30,862 bases of DNA, taken from positions 1-30,862 of the forward strand of contig JBGPBS010000009.1 in NCBI GenBank assembly GCA_041481365.1. The letters run 5' to 3'. The notes under the pieces were generated by a model. It was not told the DNA's origin. It searched no databases and saw only the letters and a list, made by a program, of their open reading frames with translations. The position numbers were made by a program, and so were the translations under genes. The stretch is from DASPTR01 sp041481365. Lineage in GTDB: Archaea; Thermoproteota; Bathyarchaeia; Bathyarchaeales; Bathycorpusculaceae. Shown one piece after another: positions 7,978-17,200 of the stretch (the stretch's first letter is position 1; every line of letters begins with the position of its first letter).

Positions 7978-8433
7978 CTACTTTTCGACCATGAACAGCT
8001 CGCTCTCTGGTAGCCGTGCAACTTCTCGTGCAAGCTCCTCGACTGATGAGCCTTTCGATATTCTGTCAAGTACTCCTTCTGCAATCTTTGGTTTCAAGCG
8101 TATCCTTAATGCTCTGCTCGGGTTCTTCCGTTCAAAATGTGCTGCAATCTCCTTTTCTGAGTTTCTCACCTTTAGCTTCTGATTCCCTATTGTGCATTTA
8201 GTCGTGACCTGGATTCCGTCGATGATGCATGAGAACGGAGTCGAAAACGGAACACTGACATGGGCTCTTAGCCCATCATTCCGACTAGTGTCCACTCCAA
8301 GCACCTGCTTAGCCATTCTTCCCATCCTTACACCGATGACCAAGAAAGGACCCAGATGACCATGCAAGTTCTCAGCATCGTGGATCGCTGACTCAAGACT
8401 TTCTTCCTCAGACACTCTCTTTCTTCCTCCCAT
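7978..8433 (-). CDS. FmdE-domain protein
   Basis: The likely start is the ATG at 8433, preceded by AAAGGAG; an in-frame start at 8484 adds 17 residues rich in arginine that look non-conserved. The 151-residue protein has the FmdE hallmarks: NLHGHLGPFLVIGVRMG (HGH motif) and CIIDGIQVTTKCTIGNQKL. FmdE was named as subunit E of formylmethanofuran dehydrogenase, but many free-standing members occur outside that complex and may bind metal or a cofactor. This one is short and lacks a C-terminal zinc finger. No other fmd/fwd genes lie in the window, so a role in methanofuran metabolism cannot be assumed. Confidence 0.8.
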   Translation of the reverse strand: MGGRKRVSEEESLESAIHDAENLHGHLGPFLVIGVRMGRMAKQVLGVDTSRNDGLRAHVSVPFSTPFSCIIDGIQVTTKCTIGNQKLKVRNSEKEIAAHFERKNPSRALRIRLKPKIAEGVLDRISKGSSVEELAREVARLPESELFMVEK

Positions 8434-8554
8434 TCCACTCCTTTCAGGTCTGCCCCCCGATTGGCAACGTCGCCGTCTAAGCAATCATTCTGCAAACAGA
8501 CCGCGAATCAGCCAAAAGGCTAGCCTCCAAACCAAGGCTGCCAACTCTGGAACG

Positions 8555-9484
8555 TTAGTTTCTTACCGCAAACATCTTCTCGAGTGCTATTCGAGCCTTC
8601 TTCGCGATCGATTCAGGCACCCTAACTTGGTACTTCTCCTCCTTCAAGGCTGCGTACAGTCTGTCAAGAGTGTTCAGTTTCATGTTTGGACAGACAGCCC
8701 CATCATAGGCCAGAAAGAACTGCTTCTCAGGGTTATCCTTTCTCAAACGATGCAAGAGCCCCTCCTCGGTGCCTATGATGAACCGTCTGGCGCTGCTTTC
8801 GCGCGCGTAATGGCACATTTGGGACGTGCTACCCACGAAGTCAGCAGCGTTCCGCATTTCCCTGTTGCATTCTGGATGGGCCAAGACGACCGCATCCGGA
8901 TACTGCATCTTGATTATTTGGACATCCTCTGGCTGGAAAAGCAGATGAGTCGGACAGAATCCCCATTCAGGAACAGGAATAATAGTCTTCCCCGTTTTCT
9001 CCCCGACGTATTCGGCCAAGTTGCGGTCAGGCCCGAAGAGTACCGTATTTGAGCTCAAAGATTCGATCACGGCAACAGCATTCGCGGACGTGCAGCATAT
9101 GTCACAATGCGCTTTAGCTGAAGCTAGACTGTTAACATACAAGACGAGCGGAAGGTTCGGATGGAGCGCCCTTGAACGTCTGACCTCGTAGACCGTAAGC
9201 ATCTGAGCCATCGGACAACGCGCCCCAAGAGTAGGCAACAGAACCTTCTTCTCCGGGTTCAAGATCGCTGCAGACTCAGCCATGAAATCCACGGCTGAGA
9301 AAACAATTATCTCCGCCTCATTCTCGTCCATAGCCTTCTTGCTTAACTCAATACTGTCCCCTACGTAGTCAGCAATGTCCTGAATCTCAGGGCGCTGGTA
9401 GTTATGAGCCAGAATTATCGCTTTTTTTTCTTTCTTAAGCCTGACTATATCGTCGACCAGTGGCACCCAATTTCGCCTTTGCAC
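8555..9484 (-). CDS. nadA: Quinolinate synthase NadA
   Basis: This 309-residue enzyme condenses iminoaspartate with dihydroxyacetone phosphate to quinolinate in NAD biosynthesis. Clear motifs are IILAHNYQRPEIQDIADYVGDS at the N-terminus (in part), FMAESAAILNPEKKV and HCDICCTSANAVAV. Three cysteines with the spacing of the [4Fe-4S] ligands are C90 (GARCPMAQM), C177 (WGFCPTHLLF) and C265 (DGAVCPNMKL). The length is normal for the compact archaeal form. Start is a GTG at 9484, 37 bases downstream of a TATA box. The partners NadB/aspartate dehydrogenase and NadC are not in the window. Confidence 0.95.
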   Translation of the reverse strand: MQRRNWVPLVDDIVRLKKEKKAIILAHNYQRPEIQDIADYVGDSIELSKKAMDENEAEIIVFSAVDFMAESAAILNPEKKVLLPTLGARCPMAQMLTVYEVRRSRALHPNLPLVLYVNSLASAKAHCDICCTSANAVAVIESLSSNTVLFGPDRNLAEYVGEKTGKTIIPVPEWGFCPTHLLFQPEDVQIIKMQYPDAVVLAHPECNREMRNAADFVGSTSQMCHYARESSARRFIIGTEEGLLHRLRKDNPEKQFFLAYDGAVCPNMKLNTLDRLYAALKEEKYQVRVPESIAKKARIALEKMFAVRN

Positions 9485-9520
9485 TAAACGTGCTATAAAT
9501 CTTCTCCTAGCACTTACAGC

Positions 9521-9528
9521 GATATATT
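9521..9528 (-). promoter_or_regulatory. TATA box of nadA
   Basis: On the minus strand AGAATATATCGC contains AATATATC. Transcription would start near 9500, leaving a leader of about 15 bases. A second weaker box (GATTTATAGC, about 9493-9502) is too close to the start to serve. Confidence 0.55.
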
Positions 9529-9530
9529 CT

Positions 9531-10135
9531 TTGCTTGCTGCTCCGATCCATACCTACATCAAAAAATGCAAAACTCAGCATCGACCTGGACTGACAACCG
9601 CTACCAAATAGGCCTCGCTCGACATGCCCAAGCTCGTTGAAATACAGATCCAACAATCGCACTGCAAACACTCTACCGCTGACCAGCGATGCAATCTGAC
9701 ACACCCAAGATGCCGCCGGAGCAGGACGCTTAAGGATTCATCCGTACCAGTTTACTTCTCAAGTTACCCTTCTCTGCAAAAGAAACTCGTACACAAAGAA
9801 ATCATCGACAAACATGCCAAACTCTAAGCTTTCAGCTTTCTGCTTCAATTTCGTATATTGCTTCTTTTTCATGCCAACACCAACTCGTCAAGAAACGTAT
9901 GATGTCGGAAGTCATAATATAAACGTTTCCAGCCAACCGTTGGACTAAACTACAACAAAACACGCCACAAGCATCGTCAAACGCCTGACAAAAGGAAGAA
10001 GACGAGACCCACACATGAATCTCGTACCGAAGACTTGGAAAACCGACAAGAGGTGCGTTTTGCGAGCCTCTCACCAGCCAAACCATAGGTCAACCCACCA
10101 GAATCCCAGCATGCGCCGCATTCAACAACTCAAGT
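9531..10135. other. Intergenic region with no gene recognised
   Basis: About 600 bases between nadA and the tRNA. Short open frames exist on both strands, but their translations are low-complexity or basic, with no ribosome binding site or domain pattern. No tRNA, C/D-box pair or repeat was recognised. A small RNA gene cannot be excluded by eye. Confidence 0.5.
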
Positions 10136-10259
10136 TGGTGCAGCGGGCCGGATTTGAACCGGCGAACCCCTACGGGAAAGGATGGCTCATAGAGGCTCTC
10201 GGAACATGTAGCGCCCGATCTTGAGTCCTTCGCCTTTGACCTGGCTTGGCGACCGCTGC
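10136..10259 (-). tRNA. tRNA-Leu(CAA) with intron, CCA encoded
   Basis: The acceptor arms GCAGCGG and CCGCTGC pair fully, followed by discriminator A and an encoded CCA (10136-10138). The T arm is GCCGG-TTCAAAT-CCGGC. The long variable arm TCCCGTAGGGGTTC marks a class II tRNA. The anticodon stem AAGGA pairs with TCCTT across a 43-base gap: a 7-base loop with anticodon CAA (plus-strand bases 10221-10223) and a 36-base intron. CAA, discriminator A and the class II arm identify leucine (UUG codons). It stands alone in a gene-poor region and is transcribed away from rpoB. Confidence 0.95.
10184..10219 (-). other. Archaeal tRNA intron (bulge-helix-bulge), 36 nt
   Basis: The intron sits at the canonical 37/38 position. 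In the precursor, loop bases CTCA pair with TGAG just before the 3' splice site, giving a 4-bp helix flanked by the 3-base bulges AGA (5' side) and CCA (3' side). Cutting after the second base of each bulge restores a normal anticodon loop CTCAAGA. This is the substrate of the archaeal splicing endonuclease. The intron's own helix is weak, so the motif is slightly relaxed. Confidence 0.9.
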
Positions 10260-10287
10260 GTCCGGTAACAGTCTCCTCCATCTCTCC

Positions 10288-10302
10288 TATTAATCGTTTC
10301 CC
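10288..10302 (-). promoter_or_regulatory. Candidate BRE/TATA promoter of tRNA-Leu
   Basis: On the minus strand GGGAAAC is followed by GATTAATA. Its centre is about 32 bases from the mature 5' end, so transcription would begin a few bases before the tRNA, leaving a short leader for RNase P. Confidence 0.45.
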
Positions 10303-10700
10303 AAAAGCTTCATTGCCACCGATCAATTCGAAAGAACGAAGACCACCGCTGATCGCTCGAGGCTCGTTGGACCCTGCACCACGTGTCTCGGCGCCCACAG
10401 TGCCGGAGAACCAGAGAATCGTCAACTCTGAGGACAATGTCGAGTATTGCAAATTCATCATACCGAATTATCGTCACAGATCTCGACGATTTCAGAAACG
10501 CAACGCCAACCAATTCGCGTCGAAACCTCCAACGGTCTCCCCTCCAGGAAATGAACCAACCAATAGGAGCCTAGAATTCCAGATTCATCCAATCCCACCC
10601 CCCATTTCGCCTTTCAGCCAGGTGGCAGGCTCTTTTCGCACCGATCGACCCACGAACAGTGCTGTGATGTATTATGCGGAGGTAAAATTGAAGGGCACCA
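10303..10700. other. Intergenic region with no gene recognised
   Basis: Roughly 400 bases between the tRNA promoter and the rpoB promoter. Open frames of up to 135 codons are present on the plus strand, but they are Pro/Arg-rich, lack a ribosome binding site and resemble no family. The position is where rpoH (Rpo5) normally lies in archaea; I looked for it in all frames and did not find it. Confidence 0.5.
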
Positions 10701-10701
10701 C

Positions 10702-10716
10702 AAAAAAGTTTATTAG
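10702..10716 (+). promoter_or_regulatory. BRE/TATA promoter of the RNA polymerase operon
   Basis: AAAAAAG followed by TTTATTAG matches archaeal BRE and TATA elements. Transcription would begin near 10740, giving a leader of about 85 bases before the GTG of rpoB. A second A/T-rich box (TTAATATT, 10745-10752) is an alternative. Confidence 0.5.
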
Positions 10717-10786
10717 ATAGCTACATAGTGTACGTTTCAAGCTCTTAATATTGGACATCATTTTTCAGCCGGAGGAAATCAAGAAT

Positions 10787-10852
10787 TTGAAGGTACATTC
10801 AGGAAGTGTTGTTACGATATATGTAAGTGTTAGGTCGCAGGGGGCGGCTTGA
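10787..10852 (+). other. Possible leader ORF overlapping the rpoB start
   Basis: A good ribosome binding site, GGAGG at 10771-10775, lies 11 bases before a TTG that opens a 21-codon frame ending at 10852 inside rpoB. The rpoB GTG at 10827 is in another frame and has no ribosome binding site of its own. The peptide (KVHSGSVVTIYVSVRSQGAA) has no recognised motif. It may be a leader ORF or chance. Confidence 0.25.
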
Positions 10853-13800
10853 CATAACCGAGATCTCAAAAAAGGATACACATCTTCTTCTAAAGGCTTT
10901 TTTCAGAGAGAAAGGACTGGTCCGCCAGCATCTGGACTCTTTCAACGAATTCATAGACCACGGATTGCAGGAGGTTGTCGACGAAGTAGGCGAAATCCCG
11001 ATAGAAGTTCCCGAAAGCCCTTACAAAGTGAAGCTTGGACAAATCTGGATAATTGACCCACAAACGAGGATAACTGGACCATACGTGATAGAAGTTGATG
11101 GCACAAAACATGAGATCTATCCCATGGAAGGGAGGCTGAGAAACCTCAGCTATGCCGCGCCGATAGCGCTCGAAATGACTCCTGTGGTGGACGGCAGAGA
11201 GCAAGACACAGAACTCGTGTACGTTGGGAACATCCCCGTGATGTTGAAATCAAAACTTTGCTTCTTATCGCAGCTTTCAAAAGAAGAACTCATCGCATGT
11301 GGAGAAGATCCAGACGACTCGGGCGGCTACTTCGTCGTGAACGGCTCCGAACGTGTGATCGTAGCCATGGAAGACTTGGCTCCAAACCGCGTAATAGTTG
11401 ACATCGACGACAAGGGAGCAAGCCCCATATACCAATCCAAGATATTCTCAACCACAGTTGGCTTCAGAGCCAGAATAGAATTGAAGCTTAAACCAGACGA
11501 AGCCATTTACGTTTCGATTCCAGGCGTGCCTACAGAAGTACCCTTTGTCGTGTTGATGCGCGCTTTGGGGCTTGAGTCGGACAAGGAGATAGCTGAAGCT
11601 GTCTCATTGGAAAAGGAATTGCAGGCCGAATTAGATTCCTCATTTGAAAAAGCCCTGGGAGTAGACACTCCAAAAGATGCCATTCTCTTCATCGGAAACC
11701 GAGTGGCTCATGGCCAAGTTGAAGAATACCGCCTGCAAAAAGCGGAAACCGCAATAGACAAGAACTTCTTGCCGCACATAGGCAGGACGAGTCAGAACCG
11801 TAAAGATAAGGCCCTGTTTCTGGGCGAAATGGCCAGCAAGGCGATAGAACTCAAGCTTGATAGGAGAAGCGAGGACGACAAGGATCATTTCAAGAACAAA
11901 CGTCTGAGGCTGGGCGGTCCCCTTCTTGCAGACCTATTCAGAGTCGCATTCAGAAACCTTACTAGAGACATAAAGTATCAGCTCGAGCGTATCGGGGTGA
12001 AGGGATCAATCATAACTGTTTCGGCAGCGGTCCGACCCGGAATAATAACGGAGCGGTTTCAGCATTCGCTTGCAACGGGGAACTGGGGAAGAGGAAGAGT
12101 CGGGATAACCCAACTTCTTGATCGAACAAACCACCTTTCTACACTCAGTCATCTTCGCAGACTGCAGTCTCCATTAAGCAGAAGCCAGCCCAACTTCGAG
12201 GCCAGAGATCTGCATGCAACCCATTGGGGTCGCTTGTGCCCAAATGAAACCCCTGAAGGATCAAACTGCGGTCTGGTCAAGAACTTGTCGCTATCAGCCT
12301 GCATCTCTGTTGAAGTGAACCCTGAAAGAATAAAGCAGACGATGATAAATATGGGCGTGGTGCCGATTTACGAGGCTAATGACGCACTAAGGCTCTCTGG
12401 AGCGAAAATCTTTCTTGACGGAAACATCGTCGGATACTGTAACACCTCAGAGCAGCTTGCACGTGAGTTTAGAGAAAAACGCAGAGCAGGGGAAATCTCA
12501 ACAGAAGTGAACATATCATACTTTTCCAAGATTCACGGAAGAAGAGACGAGTTATACGTCAACTGTGACGAGGGAAGAGTCAGACGACCGCTCATAATCG
12601 TAGAAAGGGCAGTTCCAAAGCTTCAACCAGAACACGTTGAAAGGATAGCAACAACCGAATGGTCATGGGAAGACCTCGTAAAGAACGGCATAGTCGAATA
12701 TTTGGACGCTGAAGAAGAGGAAAACGCATACATTGCACTAGACCCCGAAGAGATAACTGAAGACCACACACACTTGGAGATTGCTACGTACACGATCCTC
12801 GGAATCTGCGCTTCCACGGTACCCTATGCTGAGCACAACCAGTCACCACGTAACTCTTACCAGGCTGCTATGGCCAAGCAAGCACTAGGTGTATATTCAA
12901 CGAACTTCAAACAGCGCGCAGATTCCAGGTCACACATACTACATTACCCACAAGTGCCACTCGTAGAAACCGCAGTGATGGAGACGATGGGCTACAAACT
13001 TCGACCTTCTGGACAAAACTGCCTAGTTGCAGTCTTATCGTTTGAAGGATATAACATGGAGGATGCGCTGATCTTCAACAAAGCCTCAATAGAAAGAGGC
13101 TTAGGACGTTCCACGTTCTTCAGGATATACGAAGCTGAGTGCCGACAATACTTGGGCGGGCTGAAGGACAAGTTCACCCTGCCAGAACCTGGAACAAGGG
13201 GGTTCAGAGGAGAACAATACTACAGACTGCTTGAACCTGACGGCATAATAGGGTTGGAATCAGGCGTCTCAGGCGGCGACGTCTTAATCGGAAGAATAAG
13301 CCCTCCAAGATTCCTAGAAGAATACAAAGAGTTCGAGGTGAAAGGACCGTCTATGAGGGACACCTCAGTGGACATGCGACCTTCAGAAACGGGGGTCGTT
13401 GATGCGCTTTTCATAACAGAATCAGGGGAAGGAAGCAAACTTGTCAAGGCCAGAGTTCGCGATCAGCGGATACCCGAACTGGGAGACAAGTTTGCCTCAC
13501 GGCATGGACAGAAGGGAGTGATAGGGCTAATCGTTCCCCAGGAAGACTTGCCTTTCACAGAAGACGGAATAGTCCCGGACATAATAATCAATCCGCACGC
13601 TATTCCCTCCAGAATGACCATCGGGCAGTTCATCGAGTCGCTGGCAGGAAAAGCTGCCTCTGTAAGAGGAAAACCAGTAGATGGGACGCCATTCTCAAAC
13701 GAGAGCTCTGGTGAGCTCAGGAAATCGCTGGTCCGCCTGGGGTTCAGCCATACTGGCGCAGAAGTATTCTATAATGGAGTGACTGGCGAGAAATTCGTCG

Positions 13801-14219
13801 CCGACATCTACATTGGCGTCGTCTACTATCAGAAGCTGCATCACATGGTTGCTGACAAGATACACGCTAGGGCACGAGGACAAGTGCAGATGTTAACAAG
13901 ACAGCCTACTGAAGGAAGGGCAAGAGGCGGTGGGTTGAGGTTCGGCGAGATGGAGCGAGATTGTCTGATCGGTCACGGAGCTGCAATGCTCATCAGAGAC
14001 AGGTTGCTAGAAGAATCAGACAAATACACGCTTTACGTCTGTGAGACATGCGGACAAATAGCATACTATGACATGAAACAAAGGAAATACGTGTGCAAAC
14101 TGTGCGAAGACAAAGCCAAGATATCACCGGCAATAGTTTCCTATGCCTTCAAACTCCTGTTGCAGGAGCTTATGAGCCTTTGCGTCTTGCCAAAATTGAG
14201 ACTTAAGGAGAAGGCTTGA
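10827..14219 (+). CDS. rpoB: DNA-directed RNA polymerase subunit B (Rpo2), unsplit
   Basis: This is the 1130-residue beta-like subunit that forms one side of the active-centre cleft. The N-terminus carries REKGLVRQHLDSFNEFID. Further landmarks are the fork region with GRLCPNETPEGSNCGLVKNL, the hybrid-binding domain GYNMEDALIFNKASIERG, DKFASRHGQKGVIGLI, and PDIIINPHAIPSRMTIGQ. A C-terminal clamp zinc site has CETCG and CKLCE. B'' and B' are fused in one gene, as in Thermococcales and TACK archaea. A stop (TAA at 10824) lies immediately before the frame, so the GTG at 10827 is the furthest upstream start; homology begins about 15 residues in. The stop is one base from the rpoA ATG. Confidence 0.97.
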   Translation: MLGRRGRLDITEISKKDTHLLLKAFFREKGLVRQHLDSFNEFIDHGLQEVVDEVGEIPIEVPESPYKVKLGQIWIIDPQTRITGPYVIEVDGTKHEIYPMEGRLRNLSYAAPIALEMTPVVDGREQDTELVYVGNIPVMLKSKLCFLSQLSKEELIACGEDPDDSGGYFVVNGSERVIVAMEDLAPNRVIVDIDDKGASPIYQSKIFSTTVGFRARIELKLKPDEAIYVSIPGVPTEVPFVVLMRALGLESDKEIAEAVSLEKELQAELDSSFEKALGVDTPKDAILFIGNRVAHGQVEEYRLQKAETAIDKNFLPHIGRTSQNRKDKALFLGEMASKAIELKLDRRSEDDKDHFKNKRLRLGGPLLADLFRVAFRNLTRDIKYQLERIGVKGSIITVSAAVRPGIITERFQHSLATGNWGRGRVGITQLLDRTNHLSTLSHLRRLQSPLSRSQPNFEARDLHATHWGRLCPNETPEGSNCGLVKNLSLSACISVEVNPERIKQTMINMGVVPIYEANDALRLSGAKIFLDGNIVGYCNTSEQLAREFREKRRAGEISTEVNISYFSKIHGRRDELYVNCDEGRVRRPLIIVERAVPKLQPEHVERIATTEWSWEDLVKNGIVEYLDAEEEENAYIALDPEEITEDHTHLEIATYTILGICASTVPYAEHNQSPRNSYQAAMAKQALGVYSTNFKQRADSRSHILHYPQVPLVETAVMETMGYKLRPSGQNCLVAVLSFEGYNMEDALIFNKASIERGLGRSTFFRIYEAECRQYLGGLKDKFTLPEPGTRGFRGEQYYRLLEPDGIIGLESGVSGGDVLIGRISPPRFLEEYKEFEVKGPSMRDTSVDMRPSETGVVDALFITESGEGSKLVKARVRDQRIPELGDKFASRHGQKGVIGLIVPQEDLPFTEDGIVPDIIINPHAIPSRMTIGQFIESLAGKAASVRGKPVDGTPFSNESSGELRKSLVRLGFSHTGAEVFYNGVTGEKFVADIYIGVVYYQKLHHMVADKIHARARGQVQMLTRQPTEGRARGGGLRFGEMERDCLIGHGAAMLIRDRLLEESDKYTLYVCETCGQIAYYDMKQRKYVCKLCEDKAKISPAIVSYAFKLLLQELMSLCVLPKLRLKEKA

Positions 14220-14220
14220 T

Positions 14221-17200
14221 ATGTCAACTGAGGAAATAATTCACAAGGTTCTTGATGAAATTCGTTTTGGCTTATTCTCACCGCAGGATCTGCGCAAGAT
14301 TTCAGTAGTAGAAATTCAAACCCCTGACACCTACGACGAAGATGGTACACCGATCACCGTTGGATTAATGGATGGTAGGCTCGGAACTCTGGAGCCTAGG
14401 CAACGGTGCAAAACGTGCGGCAACACTGCCATAAGGTGCCCGGGCCATTTTGGCCACATCGAACTTGCCGTCCCAATAGTCCACATCGAATTCACGAAGC
14501 TAATACATGACCTTCTAAGGGCAACGTGCAGAAATTGCGGAAGGATATTGCTTGCCGACGAAACTGCTAAGAAGATTCGAGCAAGGATCGACAAGACACG
14601 TCAACTTCTAGGTTTGGTCCCGGATGATGTCTACAAGGTCATCTTCCAAGAAACAAAGACAAAACAATGTCCCCATTGCGGAGCCGCGCAATATAAAATA
14701 ACTTTTGAGAAACCCACAAAATTCAGCGAACAAATCCCTGAAAGCGGTTCAGAATCTTTGACTCCGAGCATGATACGTGAAAGACTGGGCCGCATATCTG
14801 ATGAAGACTTGGAGCTCTTGGGATTCAACCCCGGCGCTGCACGGCCAGAATGGATGGTCCTGCAGGTTCTACCTGTACCGCCAGTCTACGTTCGTCCTTC
14901 TATAACATTAGAATCAGGCATCCGTTCCGAGGATGACCTAACTCACAAGCTTGTGGACATAATCCGCATCAATCAAAGGCTGAAGGAAAACATGGATGCT
15001 GGCGCACCGACGCTTATAATTCAAGACCTATCTGAGCTTCTGCAATATCACGTAACAACATACTTTAATAATGAAGCATCGGGAATACCACCCGCCAGAC
15101 ACCGCTCCGGAAGAGCGTTGAAAACACTCTCGCAGCGGCTGAAGGGGAAAGAGGGAAGATTTAGAAGCAATCTTTCAGGGAAGAGAGTTGACTTTTCCGC
15201 ACGCACCGTCGTCTCTCCTGACCCGAATCTTGACATAAACGAGGTTGGCGTTCCGCTCGAGATTGCGATACGGCTGTCCGTTCCAGAGAAAGTCACAGAG
15301 TGGAATCTAGAAGAGGTGCGGAACCTAGTAAAGAACGGACCTGAACAATATCCCGGAGCTCTCTACATCATCAGACCTGACGGAAAACGCATAAGACTCG
15401 AGTTCGTGGTTGATAGGGAGAAGATTGCAGAGGCAGTTGAAGCAGGATTCATCGTGGAAAGACATCTGAAGAACGGGGACATTGCCATATTCAACCGGCA
15501 ACCTTCACTTCACCGCATGTCAATAATGGCCCACTACGTGCGGGTCCTACCATACAAGACGTTCCGTTTGCACCTATGTGTTTGTCCCCCCTACAATGCA
15601 GATTTCGACGGAGACGAGATGAACCTTCATATTCCTCAAAGTGAAGAGGCGCGGACGGAGGCGCTCCTGCTCATGCAGGTTCAAGATCAGATACTCTCAC
15701 CCAGATTTGGCGGTCCAATAATAGGGGCGATCAGGGACTTCATCACTTCTGCTTACCTCTTCACAAGAAGAAGCAACTATGTGACCTTCAATGAAATGAA
15801 TAGACTGCTGCTAGGAGCCGGATATACTGGTCCACTGCCCAAACCCAAGATCAAAGAGCCAACGCCGCTGTGGACTGGCAAACAGATCTTCAGCCTCTTC
15901 CTGCCGAAAGACATGAACTACGTTTTGAAGGCAAGCATCTGTCAGGGCTGCGCCAAATGCGAAGAAGAAGATTGCAAGTACGACGCATACGTAGTTGTCA
16001 AGGACGGTGAACTCATCAGCGGCGTGATAGATAGACGTTCAATAGGCGCAGAACAGTCTGAAAGTCTACTCCACAGAATAATCAAAGACTACGGAACCCA
16101 GGCCGGCCGGGAATTCCTAAACAAAATAACCCACATGTTGAAGCTTTTCATAACCATGCGAGGCTTCAGTTACTCATATGATCAACTCGTCCTCTCTCCG
16201 AAAGCGGAGGAAAGAATAAGAAAAACCATGGACCGAATTGAGAAGAAAATATTGGAACTGATCGACAGCCATAACAAGGGTACTCTTCCGAGGCTCCCTG
16301 GACAAACTTTCGAAGACTCATTTGAAATATACGTCATGAACGAGTTGGCCAAAGCAAGAGACGAATCGGGAAAAATAGCCGACCAAGACTTCACGATTGA
16401 AAATGCCGGCATCGTAATGACGAGGACAGGAGCCAGAGGCTCGAGCTTGAACATTGGCCAAATCAGCGCATGCGTCGGCCAACAGTCAGTTCGCGGAAAA
16501 AGAATACTGAGAGGATATTTAGGCCGCGCATTACCCCATTTCAAGCCTGGCGATGCAACACCGAAGGCAAGAGGATTCGTGTATTCTTCCTATCAAAAGG
16601 GACTTGACGTAATTGAATTCTTCTTCCATTCGATGGGTGGCAGGGAAGGATTGGTTGACACAGCAGTTAGAACCCAGCAAAGCGGCTATATGCAGAGAAG
16701 ACTGATCAACGCTCTTGAGCACATACGCTTGGAGTATGACGGCACAGTCAGGAATTCAAGTGGGGACATAATTCAATTCCAATACGGAGAGGACGGCGTT
16801 GACCCAGCCAAGAGTGATCACGGAAAAGCTGTTAACGTCGGGCGACTCGTAGACCAGCTTAAAATATCGCGAGAAAGAGGCAAACCTTCATCGCCCGAAC
16901 ACATTAAGGATGAATTAAAAGAGGCTGAAGGCCAGCTTACGCCCATCCTGACAACCGAACTCAAGGAGAGTCTAACCAAAGCTGACCTCAGTGCCGCAGG
17001 AGTAACCAAGGCCATCAAGCTTACAATGGAGCACTACAAACGTGCCTTGATGGAACCTGGTGAAGCGGTTGGCATCGTTGCAGCTCAATCGATAGGGGAA
17101 CCTGGCACTCAGATGACTCTCAGAACATTCCACTATGCAGGTGTGAGAGAACAGAACGTTACGCTAGGTTTACCTAGACTGATAGAAATTGTTGATGCAA

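Noticed and set aside
7934..8084. Longer start for the DUF1893 protein at 8084
   Set aside because: The extension overlaps the end of the FmdE gene in another frame and lacks family similarity; the ATG at 7934 begins the conserved region.
9531..10135. Short frames between nadA and the tRNA as genes
   Set aside because: Their composition is not protein-like, there is no ribosome binding site and no membrane or domain pattern.
10090..10461. 123-codon minus-strand frame across the tRNA
   Set aside because: It is only open because the tRNA and its flanks lack stops; the tRNA assignment is certain.
10313..10720. 135-codon open frame before rpoB, as a gene or as rpoH
   Set aside because: Its translation is rich in Pro, Arg and Ser, it has no ribosome binding site, shows no Rpo5 motif and runs over the rpoB promoter.
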